Assembly: GCA_002695065.1 (NCBI GenBank)
Contig: NZNW01000147.1
Location: 6,779 to 70,778, forward strand
DNA length: 64,000 nucleotides
Direction: 5' to 3'
From: Salinicola sp.
GTDB taxonomy: Bacteria > Pseudomonadota > Gammaproteobacteria > Pseudomonadales > Halomonadaceae
A model generated the notes under the pieces. The model was not told the origin of the DNA. It saw only the letters and a program-made list of their open reading frames with translations, and made no database searches. The position numbers and the translations under genes were made by a program. Shown here one piece after another: positions 12,058 to 21,353 of this stretch. Position 1 is the stretch's first letter. Every line of letters starts with the position of its first letter.

Positions 12058-12314
12058 CCGATCGTGCCCGGGCCGGCACCAGGCGTTGTTGGAAACGCAC
12101 TCGGCATGCTCATGAACAACTCGTTCACTCCGCTGCCTCGTGCGTTTTCGTCCGGCCTGGCTTGGCCTAGCCTGGCACTCGGCCCGAACACGCCGACGGT
12201 CTGTCCCCGGCAGGAAGGGCAGGCTGATCAACCAGTTTCCAGCCAATTCCGGCTTTGTCAGCGGCGCCTAACAGCGCCGCTGCTCGTTTAAGACTCATTC
12301 CCAGGGCTCATCCG

Positions 12315-13889
12315 ATGACCGATATCCATTCGCACAAGATCCTGATCCTCGACTTCGGCTCCCAGTACACGCAGCTGATCGCCCGCCGCGTGCGCGAGAT
12401 CGGCGTGTTCTCCGAGATCCGCGCCTTCGATATCACCGAAGAAGAGATCCGCGAATACAACCCCAACGGCATCATCCTCTCCGGTGGGCCGGAATCGGTC
12501 TCCGAGCTGGGCTCGCCGCGGGCGCCGGAATGCGTGTTCGAGATGGGCCTGCCGGTGTTCGGCATCTGCTACGGCATGCAGACCATGGCGGAACAGCTCG
12601 GCGGCGCCACCGAAGGCTCCAACAAGCGCGAATTCGGCTACGCCCAGATCAGCGTCGCCGCTGAAGACGACCTGCTCGGCGGGATCAAGGATCATGTCGA
12701 TCACGACGGCGGGGCGCTGCTGGATGTGTGGATGAGCCACGGCGACAAGGTAGCCCGCGCACCGGCCGAGTTCACCGTCACCGCCTCCACGCCGAGCTGC
12801 CCGATCGCCGCCATGACCTGGCCCGAAAAGCGCTTCTACGGCGTGCAGTTCCACCCGGAAGTGACCCACACCCTGCAGGGCCAGCGCATCCTCGAGCGCT
12901 TCGTGCTGGATATCTGCAAGGCGGAAAAACTCTGGACCCCGGCGCAGATCATCGAAGACCTCACCGAGCGCGTGCGCGACCAGGTCGGCGACCGCCACGT
13001 GCTGCTCGGCCTCTCCGGCGGCGTGGACTCCTCGGTGGTCGCGGCACTCCTGCACAAGGCGATCGGCGACCAGCTTACCTGCGTGTTCGTCGACAACGGC
13101 CTGCTGCGCAAGAACGAAGGCGACCAGGTGATGGAAACCTTCGCCAGCCACATGGGCGTCAAGGTGATCCGCGTCGACGCCGAAGATGAATTCCTCGGCA
13201 ACCTGGGCGGCGAGAACGATCCCGAGGCCAAGCGCAAGATCATCGGCAACACCTTCATCGACGTGTTCGACCGCGAAGCCGCCAAGATCGACGGTGTCGA
13301 CTTCCTAGCCCAGGGCACCATCTACCCGGACGTGATCGAATCCGCCGCCAGCAAGACCGGCAAGGCCCACGTGATCAAGTCGCACCACAACGTCGGCGGC
13401 CTGCCCGAGACCATGAAGCTCAAGCTGGTCGAACCGCTGCGCGAACTGTTCAAGGACGAAGTGCGCAAGCTCGGCCTTGAACTCGGCCTGCCCTACGACA
13501 TGGTCTACCGTCATCCCTTCCCGGGGCCCGGCCTCGGCGTGCGCATCCTCGGCGAAGTGAAGAAGGAGTACGCCGACATCCTGCGCGAAGCCGACGCCAT
13601 CTTCATCGAGGAACTGCACAACGCCGACTGGTACCACAAGACCAGCCAGGCCTTTGCCGTCTTCCTGCCGGTGAAATCGGTCGGCGTGGTCGGCGACGGC
13701 CGCCGTTACGAGTGGGTCATCGCCCTTCGCGCCGTCGAGACCATCGACTTCATGACCGCCCGCTGGGCCCACCTGCCGTACGAGCTGCTGGAGAAGGTTT
13801 CGAACCGCATCATCAACGAGATCAGTGGCGTCTCCCGCGTGACCTATGACGTCAGCAGCAAGCCGCCCGCGACGATCGAGTGGGAGTGA
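12315..13889 (+). CDS. guaA: GMP synthase (glutamine-hydrolysing)
   Basis: 524 residues. Converts XMP to GMP using glutamine. The class I glutamine amidotransferase domain has nucleophile motif GICYGMQ and the His-Glu pair FHPEV. The ATP-pyrophosphatase domain has the P-loop LSGGVDSSV. The C-terminal dimerisation domain ends normally in PPATIEWE. guaA 3' ends are recurrent integration sites for genomic islands, and the composition changes abruptly just after this gene. Confidence 0.97.
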   Translation: MTDIHSHKILILDFGSQYTQLIARRVREIGVFSEIRAFDITEEEIREYNPNGIILSGGPESVSELGSPRAPECVFEMGLPVFGICYGMQTMAEQLGGATEGSNKREFGYAQISVAAEDDLLGGIKDHVDHDGGALLDVWMSHGDKVARAPAEFTVTASTPSCPIAAMTWPEKRFYGVQFHPEVTHTLQGQRILERFVLDICKAEKLWTPAQIIEDLTERVRDQVGDRHVLLGLSGGVDSSVVAALLHKAIGDQLTCVFVDNGLLRKNEGDQVMETFASHMGVKVIRVDAEDEFLGNLGGENDPEAKRKIIGNTFIDVFDREAAKIDGVDFLAQGTIYPDVIESAASKTGKAHVIKSHHNVGGLPETMKLKLVEPLRELFKDEVRKLGLELGLPYDMVYRHPFPGPGLGVRILGEVKKEYADILREADAIFIEELHNADWYHKTSQAFAVFLPVKSVGVVGDGRRYEWVIALRAVETIDFMTARWAHLPYELLEKVSNRIINEISGVSRVTYDVSSKPPATIEWE

Positions 13890-13936
13890 GGCGCGCCTAG
13901 TCGAAACGCCTGACGCGGCTAAGCTGACCGGGGTCA

Positions 13937-13964
13937 AGGGTCTACCAAAGGGTAGACCCTTTTT
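13937..13964 (+). terminator. Rho-independent terminator of guaBA
   Basis: AGGGTCTACC (13937-13946), loop AAAG, perfect complement 13951-13960, then TTTT. It lies at the boundary between core sequence and the AT-rich segment. Confidence 0.9.
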
Positions 13965-13966
13965 CT

Positions 13967-14347
13967 TTGCATTTCGTTACAGGGTTTAGTGAACTCGGCT
14001 TAAGTTTTCCGAGACGACTGCCGATAGAACAGATAGGTGCAAATTAGGCCTGTCGCAGGGGAAGGATGGCATCGCAGGGCAGAAGCGTGTTGTTTCTTTC
14101 TCCTTATAATGTTGGAGTGAACGCAAAAGTAATGTGCAGTCTAGCATAATTAAGTGGCAGTGACGTTAGAGAAAGATTCTTGATTTGAAATATATTAATT
14201 AATGGGTCTGAAATTTATTATTGGTTGCGCGGATGTTGGTTAGCAAAAAATAAAGTCATATATGCTAATATTTTATTTATAAGTCAATTATATATTGGTT
14301 TGGCAGGGTATAGGCGGTTAAAAGATTAAATTTGAAAGGGTCGGGAC
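13967..14347 (+). other. AT-rich gene-free leader of the HEPN-STAND gene
   Basis: No coding sequence is recognisable. AT content rises steeply toward 14347. A TATAAT at 14105-14110 lacks a good -35 partner, so no promoter is assigned. No integrase, tRNA or copy of the guaA 3' end was found here. Confidence 0.5.
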
Positions 14348-17095
14348 ATGAATCCAGAAGTTAACCGAAGAAAAACTGCCATGTTGTTACATGAGCTTGA
14401 AATGGCTTTGGGGAATTTTGTTACGTCTAGAGAACTAAGCGTGGATAACGTATCTCCTGATCTTATTCATGAGATAGCAAATCGAGAGTTGGAAAGAAGT
14501 AGGACCCTGAATGTAAATTCTATCAGAGATGTTGTTGAAGCAACATACCTTGATGAATTATTTCAAATAGCTTTGGATATAACAAGCGATACAAGAAGGT
14601 ATGATTACCTTGCTAAGCTGAAAGAACTGTTTGTCTTATATGATATTTACGAAGTCAGAAATATTATTTCGCATCCGAATAGAAAATTCATTGATACGTA
14701 TTGGTATAGGTTGGCCGCACTGACGTCTGATCCGATTATTGATCTTATAGGAATGGACGAGATAAAGAAATGCTTAATAGCAGCAGAGAATGGTGAAATT
14801 ACAGATCCGCCAGATGAATGGTATGAGGAGTTTGTTTGGAATATTCCGAATAACATACCAGACAAATTTGAGCATGCTATAACTGGGCTGGTAGGAAGAA
14901 AAAAGGAAACGGATTCTCTTTTAAAATCACTGAAAAACCCCAGGATAAACACGATAGCACTTGTGGCGCCGGGGGGGATAGGCAAGACTGCTTTGGCGTT
15001 GGATATAATAAACGAACAGATGACTTTGCCGGAAACAAAATCATGGTGCGATGCTTGTATTTTTATTTCACTTAAAACTGAAAAGCTAACTGCCGCCGGA
15101 ATTAAGAAGCTAAGTGCTGTTGAAACCATTGATGAAATAAAAGAGCAATTGGCTCTTGAGGCTGGTTATGTCTTCGATAAGGAGCTTCTAAGTTTTAAGG
15201 ATCTTGTTAATGCTTGCCATGATCAGAAAATTCTTCTGTTTATAGACAATTTAGAAACTTTGCTGGTAGATTCACCGGATGACTTCGAGCGATTTAATGA
15301 ATCCTTGCCCCCTAGTTGGAGGGTTCTGGTGACAAGTCGAATTGCAATTTCCTATGCAAGTATAATAACGATAAATCCTCTTCAAGAAAAATCCGCGTCC
15401 CATATGGCGAGAGTTTATTTTAACCGTAGAGGAGGGAAGGTCGCAGAAAACCAGGTTTTTGAAACTATAGCGAAAAATTGTTACTGTAATCCTCTTGCCA
15501 TCCGCCTAACTGTAGATTTGTTTTTGTCTGGAAAAGAAGTTCCTAGTTCAATAGAGGTGGCGAATAAAGAAATAGCTGGCTTTTCTTATAACAATCTTAT
15601 CGATAGTCTTTCTAATAACGCAATAAAAATACTGGAAGCATTGTTCGTAGATGATAGTAGTAGTCGTTTGGATTTATGTGAGATTTTAAGCCTGCCTAAG
15701 GAAGATCTCGCAGTCGGCTTGGCTGAGCTATGTAACACTAGTTTGGTTAGTCGTAAGGTAAATGATGATATAGAAGTTTTTAGTTTAAGTAGCTCGGTAA
15801 GAGATTTGCTGTTAACCAATAGTAAGAACATTGCAATTAGAAACGAGATACAGGAAAGTATCAATCGGCGAAAAGTTCTTGCTTTGCAAATTGATAATAA
15901 CCAACAAAGCAAAAATATACCATGGTATCACTGGGACTACATTTCTAGTGAGGCTCACGAAGGACTAAAGATTCTTCTTACAGAATTCATAGGTTCTAGA
16001 GCGAAAGGGTTTGCTTTTAAAAGTGATAGGTTGATACCGCTCTATAAAAGGTTTAAAGAATCAGAGCATATCTACGAGAATAACGCCGCCTTCCAGTGTG
16101 CGTTTGGAAGGGTTTTAGCCGCTTTGCGGTCTAAGTCGGATGCTGTGGCTCGTTATAGAAAATCAATTGCGCTTGATGGGAAAAACCCTAATGCACGCTT
16201 TTTTCTTGCGATGCTGTATCGTCAGCATAGTGATTATGAAGAAGCAGAAAAAATTTACGAGGGATTGATTGCTGAGGGTTGGGGGGAAGCCGTTGATGGT
16301 GAAACAAGCTTCGCCTACCAAGTCAATCATGGTTATTTTTTAACATTGCTTTATGCGCTAAAGCATGACGTTATTCTTGATAAAACAAAAAAATGGAAAG
16401 AAGATGTTTTTTTTAGAGGCATGAAGGGAGCATTTCGAGCTAGTGCCTGGAAGAGGAAGTCGGAAAATATTGTAAATAAAGACTCGGCAGAAACTATTCG
16501 ATGTCTTACAAGCTCAATTCGGATACTTGATGATGTTTTCAAAAACGATGGTTACATTAAGAGCGCCTGCATACAAGCGAGAAATATATTTAACGAAGTA
16601 GCCTATTGCCTAGTGAGGCCAGAATATCGAGCTAATGTCGAATTTGCTATTGAGGCTTTAACTTTTATTGATGAGCACTTAGACAATACAGTTGGCTATG
16701 TTAAGTATGGGAGTGCTGACGAGGTCTCTAATTTAGTCACCAAACTGGCTGGTATAGATGTTCAAAAAAATCCTTTCCGATCCAGGAAGACATTTAATCG
16801 ACGCGATGCTTTTGTAAACGGGTTAAGTGAGGATGAGATCGAAAGCCAAGGCTTGGTAAAAGCCAAGGTTAAAAATATCCCGCGTGGAGATAAAAGTGGT
16901 GCAAATACCTTTCTATTCGCAGTTGATGAAAAAAAAGAAGACTATTTTGTACACTATGACAAATTGGTAAATGGTGGGTGGAACGAATGGGCTTGCTTGA
17001 GGGAAGGAGATGTGGTGGCTATAAAGCCAGAGAAAATTAGAAAGGATTCTAACAAGTCAAGGTCTGTAGAAAAAATATATGTGGTGGCGTCCTGA
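14348..17095 (+). CDS. HEPN-STAND NTPase with TPR and cold-shock-like C-terminus, probable defence protein
   Basis: 915 residues, clearly low GC against its neighbours. Residues 1-~135 are all-helical and contain R104-x4-H109 in VRNIISHPNR, the HEPN RNase motif. A STAND/NB-ARC module follows: LVGRKKE (181-187), Walker A APGGIGKTA (207-215), Walker B KILLFIDN (294-301), RVLVTSR (325-331) and NPLA (381-384). Helical/TPR-type repeats lie near 577-645. The last ~80 residues (GLVKAKVKNIPRGDKSG onward) resemble a cold-shock OB fold. STAND ATPases with N-terminal effectors act in prokaryotic antiviral immunity, with the repeats sensing a ligand. The domain calls are visual; the defence role is inference. 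Start ATG at 14348 follows GGGTCGGG. Confidence 0.75.
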   Translation: MNPEVNRRKTAMLLHELEMALGNFVTSRELSVDNVSPDLIHEIANRELERSRTLNVNSIRDVVEATYLDELFQIALDITSDTRRYDYLAKLKELFVLYDIYEVRNIISHPNRKFIDTYWYRLAALTSDPIIDLIGMDEIKKCLIAAENGEITDPPDEWYEEFVWNIPNNIPDKFEHAITGLVGRKKETDSLLKSLKNPRINTIALVAPGGIGKTALALDIINEQMTLPETKSWCDACIFISLKTEKLTAAGIKKLSAVETIDEIKEQLALEAGYVFDKELLSFKDLVNACHDQKILLFIDNLETLLVDSPDDFERFNESLPPSWRVLVTSRIAISYASIITINPLQEKSASHMARVYFNRRGGKVAENQVFETIAKNCYCNPLAIRLTVDLFLSGKEVPSSIEVANKEIAGFSYNNLIDSLSNNAIKILEALFVDDSSSRLDLCEILSLPKEDLAVGLAELCNTSLVSRKVNDDIEVFSLSSSVRDLLLTNSKNIAIRNEIQESINRRKVLALQIDNNQQSKNIPWYHWDYISSEAHEGLKILLTEFIGSRAKGFAFKSDRLIPLYKRFKESEHIYENNAAFQCAFGRVLAALRSKSDAVARYRKSIALDGKNPNARFFLAMLYRQHSDYEEAEKIYEGLIAEGWGEAVDGETSFAYQVNHGYFLTLLYALKHDVILDKTKKWKEDVFFRGMKGAFRASAWKRKSENIVNKDSAETIRCLTSSIRILDDVFKNDGYIKSACIQARNIFNEVAYCLVRPEYRANVEFAIEALTFIDEHLDNTVGYVKYGSADEVSNLVTKLAGIDVQKNPFRSRKTFNRRDAFVNGLSEDEIESQGLVKAKVKNIPRGDKSGANTFLFAVDEKKEDYFVHYDKLVNGGWNEWACLREGDVVAIKPEKIRKDSNKSRSVEKIYVVAS

Positions 17096-17238
17096 GCCCG
17101 TGGGACATAGTGACAGTGAGGGATCTCGCTCGAGACAAGTCCCCTTGGGCTTCCTGTAGTCAGTGACTGGGTTTCGACTTTGCAGCTTTTGGAACCCTGT
17201 TTTTCGATATCGTCTTGATGGCCTAAAGACGGAATATT

Positions 17239-18420
17239 ATGAAAATTCGCTATACGATCCCGTTTAAGCGCAATATATTAATTGATGATCATTGGGAAAT
17301 CCCTTTTCAAGGCGGGACACTTCGCATTATCGATGAAAAAGGTTATGCCAAAGCCCTTGAGCTAACTTTTGAAAAACAACCTATTGAATATGCGCCGCAC
17401 CTTCAAGAACACACTGAAGGCGAGCCCGTGGCGACGATCACTAGATGTGATCCTCGTATAATGTCTGTGAGGCACCAGATCGATAATGCCGCTACTTTCC
17501 TTGAGTGTATCTTTGATATTGACCTTAAAACAAATGAGATCGATGCAGAATACGAAGGTGAGACTCCTGATGAGGAAGCGAAAATAGCGATTAAGAGTAT
17601 ATCGGTTGGGCAGCAAAGTCCTGCATTATCACTCCCCTTTGATATGCTTACACGTGCATTGATGGCTGCTGAAACACGAGACGGACCGAAGTTCGAAGCG
17701 ACCCTTGTAAGAAGCGCCAGGAAGGCCCTTGGTGCACAGGAGTTCATTAATTCATTTCGCTATTCATTCTTGCTTATCGAGTCTCTATATGGCAAAGGGC
17801 AGTTCAAGAAAGCGGGTTTACAGTCAGCATTGAAAGGGAGTAAAGAATTTAGGGATATTCTAGAGTTAGCTGTCAAAGATGTTATTCCGGAGAAGAGTGA
17901 TCGTAAGTCGGATACTGCCAAGTTGCTTGAGAGTAATCCAGCGGCAGATGATATAATAAATCATCTCGTTGAGAAGAGAGGCTTTTACTTTCACGGGAAT
18001 GTCAAACGTAAGGACGCTTGGAAGCCCAATGAGCAGGGTGGTGCAAAGTCGCTGGCCCTTCTCGCAATAGGTATAGTCACTCGAATTTCGATGGTGGCAG
18101 CGGATCCTATATTCTATTCTAGATTAAATAATCGTCACTTTGAAGATGCAATGCGAGCGGGGGCAAAGATTGTGTTCGAGATAAGGTTTAAATTTCGTGT
18201 GCCCGAAGAAGAGTCTGTGCGAGAGCATCAGGTTAGCATTAATATGCCAGGCACTAAAGTGACGCCAAGGTCGGCGTTTGCGGTGGCTCAGCACTTCCTT
18301 GAAGTATTCCAAAGTAATCAGCCAGTCTCAGCTCTACAAGAGGCTAAATGTAAAGTGCAGGGAACCGGGGAAAAAGTATTCGATCTTAAGTTTTATTTCA
18401 CCGGTGAAGAGGGCGGTTAA
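17239..18420 (+). CDS. HEPN-like protein of unknown function, linked to the STAND gene
   Basis: 393 residues and low GC. I do not recognise a named family with certainty. The N-terminal ~130 residues look beta-rich. The middle is helical, with FRYSFLLIESLYGKGQF and, near residue 250, EKRGFYFHGNVKR, which holds R-x4-H as in HEPN domains (similar arrangement to ApeA-like and other bacterial HEPN proteins). The C-terminal ~110 residues are beta-rich. It lies 143 bases after the STAND gene on the same strand with the same atypical composition, which suggests joint acquisition. An RNase role in defence is possible but unproven. Confidence 0.6.
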   Translation: MKIRYTIPFKRNILIDDHWEIPFQGGTLRIIDEKGYAKALELTFEKQPIEYAPHLQEHTEGEPVATITRCDPRIMSVRHQIDNAATFLECIFDIDLKTNEIDAEYEGETPDEEAKIAIKSISVGQQSPALSLPFDMLTRALMAAETRDGPKFEATLVRSARKALGAQEFINSFRYSFLLIESLYGKGQFKKAGLQSALKGSKEFRDILELAVKDVIPEKSDRKSDTAKLLESNPAADDIINHLVEKRGFYFHGNVKRKDAWKPNEQGGAKSLALLAIGIVTRISMVAADPIFYSRLNNRHFEDAMRAGAKIVFEIRFKFRVPEEESVREHQVSINMPGTKVTPRSAFAVAQHFLEVFQSNQPVSALQEAKCKVQGTGEKVFDLKFYFTGEEGG

Positions 18421-18730
18421 AAAATACATGTAGTAATGCTATCTCATTCTGCAACTGCAATAAGTCGCCAGCACGCCATCGTTTGCAATTGTGGGTACCG
18501 TATTGCGTCGCAGAACGGCCTAGAACCCACTAGGCTCAAGACATCCAACACTTCTGCAATTGCAGCATCAGCTTGGCCCGCTCCAGGTCGATGATTATTA
18601 GTTTATCGGGTCGATCTGTAATGTCCCTTTCTCAGAACGCACCAAACGCACTTGTTTGCCGAGACCTTTGCTGTGACGGGGCAGGGGCCGCACTTCCTTA
18701 CTGCGGATCCAACATTGCTTGAAATCGGAT
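18421..18730. other. Gene-free segment at the right end of the AT-rich island
   Basis: Composition returns toward the chromosomal average across this stretch. A 60-codon minus-strand frame (18598-18780) runs over the dadA terminator and resembles nothing I know. No att repeat or integrase was found. Confidence 0.45.
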
Positions 18731-18757
18731 AAAAACGGGCGCCTCAAGGGCGCCCGC
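18731..18757 (-). terminator. Rho-independent terminator of the dadA-like gene
   Basis: On the minus strand CGGGCGCC, a short loop, GGCGCCCG and then TTTTTATCC. It lies 20 bases past the stop of the gene ending at 18777. Confidence 0.85.
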
Positions 18758-18776
18758 TTTCGTACTGAACTCACCT

Positions 18777-20018
18777 TCAAAAGCGATCGACGCGGAACGG
18801 GGCCATATCCACTGCGGGTTCTTCACCATCCATCATCTGGGCAAGTAGTTCGCCGGTGGCCGGGCCGAGGGTGAAGCCCTGATGGCCGTGGCCGAAGGCG
18901 AGCCACAGCCCATCCTTGCCCGGGGCGGGGCCGATCACCGGCTTCATGTCGGGCAGGCAGGGGCGGGCGCCTTTCCAGGGCTGGCTGTCGCGGCGCTTGC
19001 CCAGCGGGAAGAGCTTGCGTGCCACCTTCTCGGCGGCGGCCAGCTGCTTGTACTGGGGTGGTGAGTTCAGGTCGGCCAGCTCGGCGCCTGTGGTCAGGCG
19101 AATCCCGGCGCGCATGGGTTCGAGCAGGAATCCCTTCTCGGCGTCCATCACCCAGTGGTTGAGCTTGGCCTCCTTCTCGGCGGAGTAGTGCATGTGGTAG
19201 CCGCGCTTCACGAATAGCGGTACCTTCATGCCCAGCCTCGTCAGCAATTCACCGGTCCAGGGGCCCATGGCCACTACCACCTGCTCGGCTTCCAGATCCC
19301 CCTCGCTGGTCTTGACCCGCCAGCCGCCCTCGACCTGCAGCATGTCTTCGACGCTGGCCTGCTTCACCTGGCCGCCCTGTTCGGCAAAGCTGCGGGCATA
19401 GGCCTGCACCAGGCCGCCAGGGTCCGAGACCATCCAGGGCTGTGTCCAATGGATCGCCCCGATCAGTCCCTTACCCAGGTGCGGCTCCTTGGCGTAGAGC
19501 GCCTCGGCGTCCAGCACCTCATACTCGACCCCGAAGCGCTCGTGATTCTCCTGCGCCACTTGCTGGCGTTCCTCGAACTCCTTGCGGGTGCGGTAAAGCT
19601 CCAGCCAGCCGCCCTTGCGCACCAGTGCCTCGGCACCGGCGGCCTCGATCATCAGCGCGTGGGCCTCCTGGCAGCGCATGATCAGCGACGCCCACTCGCG
19701 CACGATGCGCGCGTAGCGCTCACCGCTCGAGTTCAGCCAGTAGTCCAATAGCGGGCCCGCCGCGCTCATCATGCCGGCGGGGCGGTAGCGGATGTCTACC
19801 TCGCGGTTGGGCAGCACCCGCAGAAGGGTGCCGATATCCCGGGGGAAGGCGTAGGGGCGCACCGCCTCACGCTGGATGATGCCGGCATTGCCGAAGGAGG
19901 TCTCGAGCCCCGGCTCGCGCCGGTCCACCAGCGTGACGTCATGACCGCGACGCACCAGGTGCCAGGCCACGGATACGCCGACCATGCCGGCACCTAGAAC
20001 GATGATATTGCGGGCCAT
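18777..20018 (-). CDS. FAD-dependent D-amino-acid dehydrogenase-like oxidoreductase
   Basis: 413 residues of the DAO/DadA family. The N-terminal dinucleotide fold IIVLGAGMVGVSVAWHL binds FAD, VDRR follows the second strand, and the C-terminal GLWLAFGHGHQGFTLGPATG closes the FAD site. It would oxidatively deaminate D- or imino amino acids, passing electrons to the membrane. ATG at 20018 follows GGGAGACC; an upstream start would add 18 residues. No racemase lies alongside, so it is not a classical dadAX operon. The 230 bases upstream are AT-rich and contain the 13-base palindrome AGATAATTTATCT at 20155-20167, a possible operator. Confidence 0.85.
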   Translation of the reverse strand: MARNIIVLGAGMVGVSVAWHLVRRGHDVTLVDRREPGLETSFGNAGIIQREAVRPYAFPRDIGTLLRVLPNREVDIRYRPAGMMSAAGPLLDYWLNSSGERYARIVREWASLIMRCQEAHALMIEAAGAEALVRKGGWLELYRTRKEFEERQQVAQENHERFGVEYEVLDAEALYAKEPHLGKGLIGAIHWTQPWMVSDPGGLVQAYARSFAEQGGQVKQASVEDMLQVEGGWRVKTSEGDLEAEQVVVAMGPWTGELLTRLGMKVPLFVKRGYHMHYSAEKEAKLNHWVMDAEKGFLLEPMRAGIRLTTGAELADLNSPPQYKQLAAAEKVARKLFPLGKRRDSQPWKGARPCLPDMKPVIGPAPGKDGLWLAFGHGHQGFTLGPATGELLAQMMDGEEPAVDMAPFRVDRF

Positions 20019-20154
20019 GAAGGTCTCCCTGCCGATGGATACGGAAAGCTCCGCTGGGGGCAGAGCCGTCATGCTAGAGAGTTTATCAACACTTCCCGGA
20101 AAATCGGCTATGTGCTGATAATTAAGATGTTTGTCCTATAATTAAAAAATAAAT

Positions 20155-20167
20155 AGATAATTTATCT
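20155..20167. promoter_or_regulatory. Palindromic candidate operator upstream of the dadA-like gene
   Basis: AGATAA-T-TTATCT, perfect around the central base, in a strongly AT-rich intergenic region (about 20090-20200) of the dadA-like gene. The regulator is unknown. Confidence 0.35.
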
Positions 20168-20304
20168 GTGAATAGTTAATTTAACAGAATTATCTGTGCA
20201 CCCATCTCTTGGGACCTGCGCGCGCCATTATCGAAGTGTTGAGTCAGTGCACTGAGGGCCGCTAGCCTAGGCGTCCTTAGCACGTTGTGAGCATGAGGGC
20301 GCGG

Positions 20305-21055
20305 CTACGCTTCAGTCTGCGAACCATGGTTGGGCAGTTCCTCCCCCTGACGAGTAGCCGCGCGGACAAAAGCGGTCGGGGATTGACCGAGCACCTTGCG
20401 AAACATGCTGGAGAAGGCGCCGGGGCTGTCGTAGCCGAGTTCCAGCGCGGTTCGGGTAACGGAACTGCCGGAGAGCAGTCTGGGGAGGGCGGCCATCAGG
20501 CAGGCTTGTTGGCGCCATACTGCGAACGACATGCCGGTCTGCTGACGGAACAGACGATTGAAGGTGCGTTGGCTGCAATGAAGTTGTCGAGCCCAGTCTT
20601 CCGGCAGGCTATGGATATGCGGCTGGCCAAGAAAATCTCTGCACAGGCGGGCCAGATGGGGCTCCCGGGGCAGAGGCGCAAACAGCGGCAGCGATGGTGC
20701 CAGTTGCAGCTCGTGCACCAGGAGTTGGGCCAGGGCGCCATCGCGACCGCTCTCGTCATAGAGCGCGGGCATGTTGGCCGAAGCCAGCAGCAGGTGATGA
20801 AGCAGCGGCGACACCACCAGCACTTCGCAACCGGGGGAGGGGCGTGGCGCCGCAATCGGTTCGATATACAGGCTGCGAGTACTGACGCCGTTCATCCGCA
20901 CCCGGTGCCGCTTGCCCGCTGGTAACCAGACACCGCTGTAGGGCGGTACCATCCAGGTGCCGTCATCGGTGTCGACTTCCATCAACCCCGTCATGCCGTA
21001 GAGAAACTGGGCTCGGCGATAGGTATGAAAGTCGAGCAGGGTGCCGGGACTGTAG
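20305..21055 (-). pseudogene. Truncated AraC-family regulator (left copy)
   Basis: The minus-strand product from MTGLMEVDTDDG to the helix-turn-helix (LPRLLSGSSVTRTALELGYD) is almost identical to the intact gene at 30660-31460. The first ~50 codons are gone. At 21055/21056 the sequence jumps directly into the interior of the TauE-like gene that lies divergently next to the intact copy, so AraC start, shared promoter and TauE start were deleted together (about 260 bases). The C-terminal tail also differs. A start at 20994 could still yield a 229-residue protein with the DNA-binding domain, so residual activity is not excluded. Confidence 0.85.
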
Positions 21056-21225
21056 TGTTACCTTGCTGATTGCCGTCCACGGGCCTGATAGCGCGGCCGG
21101 CCAGGCCGCCATACATATCGCGGTCGCCACCTCGAGCGCGCTGATGATCTTCGCCGCCTCTCTACCTCTGTCGGCTAGCGATACCACACTGGGCGCCTGG
21201 TAGCAGGGTATGTGGATCTGCTCGC
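21056..21225 (+). pseudogene. Remnant of TauE/SafE-like transporter (left copy)
   Basis: 21056-21165 matches 31660-31770 of the intact transporter gene; 21166-21225 matches 32173-32235. A ~400-base internal deletion joins the two parts, and an in-frame TAG replaces a Tyr codon (GCCTGGTAG against GCCTGGTAT). This is a non-functional scar. Confidence 0.85.
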
Positions 21226-21340
21226 CAGCAATTGCCGAAAACGAATACCGCTTCCTCGAAGGGATAAAGCACCATCGCTTCTTGGACCAGCAACGCCAGG
21301 CCATCGATCTCCTTACGTATGCCGACCGGATCGCAACGCT
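21226..21340 (-). mobile_element. IS66-family TnpB (Orf2) remnant
   Basis: The minus strand reads PVGIRKEIDGLALLVQEAMV followed by LYPFEEAVFVFGN, the hallmark N-terminal segment of IS66 TnpB proteins (VDMRKGIDGLA...LDPF...VFVF). Only ~35 codons remain, without ends or TnpC. It lies between the TauE scar and the cyclitol cluster's regulator, marking the left edge of the cluster. Confidence 0.75.
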
Positions 21341-21353
21341 TATTTTTTATTAG

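Noticed and set aside
12064..12291. 75-codon frame between guaB and guaA
   Set aside because: No family resemblance, and guaB-guaA spacers are often non-coding; no ribosome site supports it.
14348..18420. Prophage or complete integrative element after guaA
   Set aside because: No integrase, structural phage gene, relaxase or terminal direct repeat is present in the AT-rich block.
18598..18780. 60-codon minus-strand frame downstream of the dadA-like gene
   Set aside because: It runs through the terminator hairpin at 18731-18757 and matches nothing known.
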